64,000 nucleotides of DNA, taken from the NCBI GenBank assembly GCA_947172415.1, contig OX359202.1, positions 5,566,899-5,630,898 of the forward strand, in the 5' to 3' direction. The notes under the pieces are model-generated. The model was given only the letters and a program-made list of their open reading frames with translations. It did not search any database and had not been told where the DNA came from. Positions 61,701-64,000 of this stretch are shown piece by piece. Source of the stretch: Chondrosia reniformis. Taxonomy: Eukaryota; Porifera; Demospongiae; Chondrillida; Chondrillidae. The position numbers were made by a program, and so were the translations under genes. Position 1 is the stretch's first letter, and each line of letters starts with the position of its first letter.

Positions 61701-63864
61701 ATGGTGTATTGGATTATTCATGTGTGCATGTGTATGTCATGTACATATATATATACGTACAAAGATGACCTTATACACATGTCATCTTTGTACGTATATA
61801 TATGCATATAAATCTAAGGACTTTGAAAGGACCAAGAAGATCTAGAGTAATTATAAACCGGGCCAAGTTCACTATACTGAGAATTTGTAATTCTTTAAGC
61901 AAATGTCTGTCTGTCCTATGCACAAAGAAAGGTGGTAAATTCTTATTGTATCCTCACTCAAACTATAATATATAGACTTATCCTACAAATTAAAGGTCTA
62001 TATATGGATAATTTCGTGTATATTTTATGTGTTTCCCTATAAGCCTTATAAATTATTCATTTCATATACTGTAACAATGTAAATTACAGTATCATGATAA
62101 TAAAGTATAATAATATATGTATGTCCATATATTGCGTGTTCCTTCTTTCTTGTCAGTATATGTTACTACAGCTGCTAACCCCTATGAGTCCTCCTATGCC
62201 TGTTACTATGACGGCAAGGCTGGTGAAGTGTACCTGGGAGATGTGTACAGCATCAAATGGATGGAAGACATAGATCAGGTGAAATTAGCTGTGCATCTTG
62301 CACACAGTGATGTCTATATATATATAATGAGTTGCTGCTATAGTATAGGTATATAATGTGTAAATATGTATGTATTAAAATTATTTATATGTGATCATTT
62401 TATTGAGTTTAAAATTTGTATTTTTAAATGAAATTAACATTTCACAATTCATATTATATGTAGATTCTCATGAATATATAATTCTGATCACATGAAATTA
62501 TACATATATACTGGTACAATATATTCATCCTATAACGTATGTGTATATACATATTGTATATAGAATGGAACTAATAGTCAATCTTTGGATAAGCAATATG
62601 ACATTGTGAAAGCTCTCACAACAACTAGCCATGTTATGCAATATGGACAGATGGTACATACGTATATTATGTATATATATAATATATGTAATGTATATAT
62701 GCACAGTATAATGTCAGAATTATAAATGCATAGTTGTATACAATACGTTTAGTTGCTGGAGAAAACTTGAGGGTTAAAACATGCAGATTTCTGTTTTGAA
62801 TTGTATAAGTGTTGCATTGATGCTCAAATACATTCCCCCATACGCACATGGATAAACAACAACATGTATATCTTGTGTGTATGTATTATAGACATTTAAA
62901 GATGAATTTTTAAAGGTCTTCATGGGAAGTGGAAAGTTCACCCCTCAGGCCCCAGGGAAAGGTTGCCCCGACAGCAACTCTGTTCCCTCCTACGATGTTC
63001 CTATTGCATCTCTGTCAAGACAGATAGTCAGTGCTGAAAATGAAAAAGAGAAAAAGTTATTTGAAATCAGACTTCAGCAAGAATTGATGGTATGTACGTA
63101 TTTATGTACATATGTACATTTTTTATTTAATATTGAATACATGCATGTAATTTATATGTGTACGTACTGCATATGTTTTATATATGCTACATAATAAAAT
63201 TGTGTTTATCTCTTGTATATATTTGACTTTACATTTGTATACGTAAATATATATCTTTAAGCATAAAAACATATATATAGTTGTAATATGTATGACTTGT
63301 ATACATTTGGATTGGATTGGATTACGTATATACAGTAGTTCATATACATGTACAGATAAGTAACTAATGATTGTTGAATTTGCTACGCAAGTCAAAATAC
63401 GTTCTTTACCGTGAGTAGTATCGCAAGGAAGCCAGAAGTGCAGTGGAGAGGATAGCAATTTCTCTAGTAGGTAATCAACTTGGAGGAGTTGAGAAAGCCT
63501 TCGCTAAACCAACAAGGATCACTCAATATGATTGTCATAAAACTGCTTCAAGTCACTTCTTGAGGACCTGTCCAAGGACTGACTATGCCATCAATATGAC
63601 TTACGTATTGGCCAATTTGTGTGAAATGGGCTTTTACCCTGACAAGTAAGCTATATCTGATGGGAGTGTTGTGGTGTTGAGTATATATTAAGTTGATCTT
63701 CAATTGCAAATTTTAATATTCATGAATCCCTATAAATTTTACATTATTAGTGTATATTAATCCATGTACGTTTGTGCAATAAAAATCATATAATTTGGTT
63801 GTTTAAATAATGTATTGTATATATTTATAGGATTGTGGCAGCCATTGATATAGCTTGCAAGTAG
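58789..63864 (+). CDS. LGMN: Legumain (asparaginyl endopeptidase, C13), 12 exons, 421 aa
   Basis: Exons: 58789-58911, 59034-59131, 59202-59232, 59741-59791, 60269-60354, 60738-60813, 61451-61580, 62157-62278, 62564-62653, 62892-63089, 63419-63645, 63831-63864. They join to 421 aa (human 433). A signal peptide ([19 protein letters not shown]) precedes [17 protein letters not shown]. Family motifs are [13 protein letters not shown], catalytic His in VDHGAPG (H143), catalytic Cys in [10 protein letters not shown] (C184), [16 protein letters not shown], then WMED and TSHVMQYG. The C-terminal prodomain keeps Cys residues around [12 protein letters not shown] and CPRTDYAI. The enzyme cleaves after Asn in lysosomes/endosomes and matures by autocleavage. 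Exon 3 is a 31-nt micro-exon. Intron 6 contains a 54-bp tandem array. The acceptor before exon 11 (GTGAGTAG) has a poor pyrimidine tract. Confidence 0.94.
59938..60105 (+). repeat. Interspersed repeat family B, diverged copy
   Basis: Contains TAAACCTAGTGAGAGTTTAG, TTCTCCACTGGGCCGGACTG, ATGGAATTCCATCCTTAACA and GGCAGTCTTTGTCTTCTT, in the same orientation as 19395-19630. It lies in a legumain intron. Confidence 0.6.
60814..61303. repeat. 54-bp x 9 tandem array filling the start of legumain intron 6
   Basis: Unit TTGCATATTAATGACATAAT, ACAGCACTATATACAACCCA, TGGCCATCATAATC (54 bp). Units are almost identical. The first unit begins directly at the donor GAG|GTGCATATTAATG. Since 54 is a multiple of 3 and no unit has a stop in this frame, exon 6 reads through the whole array to a stop at 61408-61410. 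The minus strand is also open for 171 codons. The very low divergence suggests recent expansion. Confidence 0.92.
61605..61720 (-). repeat. Fragment of interspersed repeat family B
   Basis: Contains TATCCTCATCGAAAGCTCTT and ACCTATAGGCCTTTACTCTA, matching the family's end. It lies in a legumain intron. Confidence 0.5.
61749..61803. repeat. Perfect inverted repeat (hairpin) in legumain intron 7
   Basis: TATATATACGTACAAAGATG plus AC pairs with GTCATCTTTGTACGTATATA. The two arms are about 22 bp with an ~11-nt loop (CTTATACACAT). No flanking duplication is obvious. Confidence 0.75.
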
Positions 63865-64000
63865 CGAACTGGATGTGCAAGAAATCTGATTATTTTTAAG
63901 CGGCCCACAGTACAATTAAGGAACAGACTTCCTTTTATATACTTTATCCATTATGTTATTTTATTCATATTATTCAGGTGTTACTATATATAGAGTATAT
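63865..64000. other. Legumain 3' flank to window edge
   Basis: 136 bp after the legumain stop. AT-rich; no canonical AATAAA is seen before the edge. Confidence 0.4.

Overview
The window looks like nuclear DNA of an early-branching animal, most likely a demosponge. This is an inference. The genes are intron-rich animal families (inositol-trisphosphate 3-kinase, an ankyrin/LRR/Roc-COR kinase, an ERdj4-type DnaJ, COQ8, an MSK-type dual kinase, START proteins, legumain). Introns are short and AT-rich with GT-AG borders, and genes are packed about one per 5 kb among many small MITE, SINE and minisatellite repeats. I rebuilt gene models by eye from splice sites, reading phase and remembered family motifs; no alignment was run.

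Layout. 1-258 (-): N-terminal end of a possible sirtuin, running off the left edge. 561-4835 (+): inositol-trisphosphate 3-kinase, 9 exons, 467 aa. 6521-13187 (-): LRRK1-like ROCO kinase in only 3 exons, 1,970 aa. 13410-15238 (-): DNAJB9/ERdj4-like ER co-chaperone, 3 exons. 15435-21047 (+): COQ8 atypical kinase, 11 exons, 596 aa. 21485-31759 (-): three tandem single-exon paralogues of a cysteine-rich multi-pass membrane protein that I cannot assign. 32351-44439 (-): MSK/RPS6KA5-like kinase, 18 exons, 806 aa. 45407-51861 and 52160-56051 (-): tandem START-domain paralogues, 10 exons each. 58789-63864 (+): legumain, 12 exons, 421 aa.

How the genes relate. Nothing suggests an operon or a single pathway. 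Several neighbours are signalling or lipid/organelle genes (IP3 metabolism, ROCO and MSK kinases, ubiquinone synthesis, lipid transfer, lysosomal protease). Short divergent spacers (258-561 and 15239-15434) may be shared promoters. The two tandem families show local duplication: the START pair has the same intron positions but different tails, and the membrane trio looks like a mosaic shaped by gene conversion.

Repeats. Identified repeats are: a tRNA-derived SINE (six copies), a second interspersed family (at least six copies), two TA-flanked MITEs, two fold-back elements, a GGTGCTTAA hairpin family that has become a tandem array, a near-identical ~705-bp dispersed repeat pair, and at least eight minisatellites. 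The oddest minisatellite is a 54-bp x 9 array that starts at a legumain splice donor and stays open in frame with the upstream exon. The best candidates for something undescribed are the membrane-protein trio, the hairpin array and the legumain intron array.
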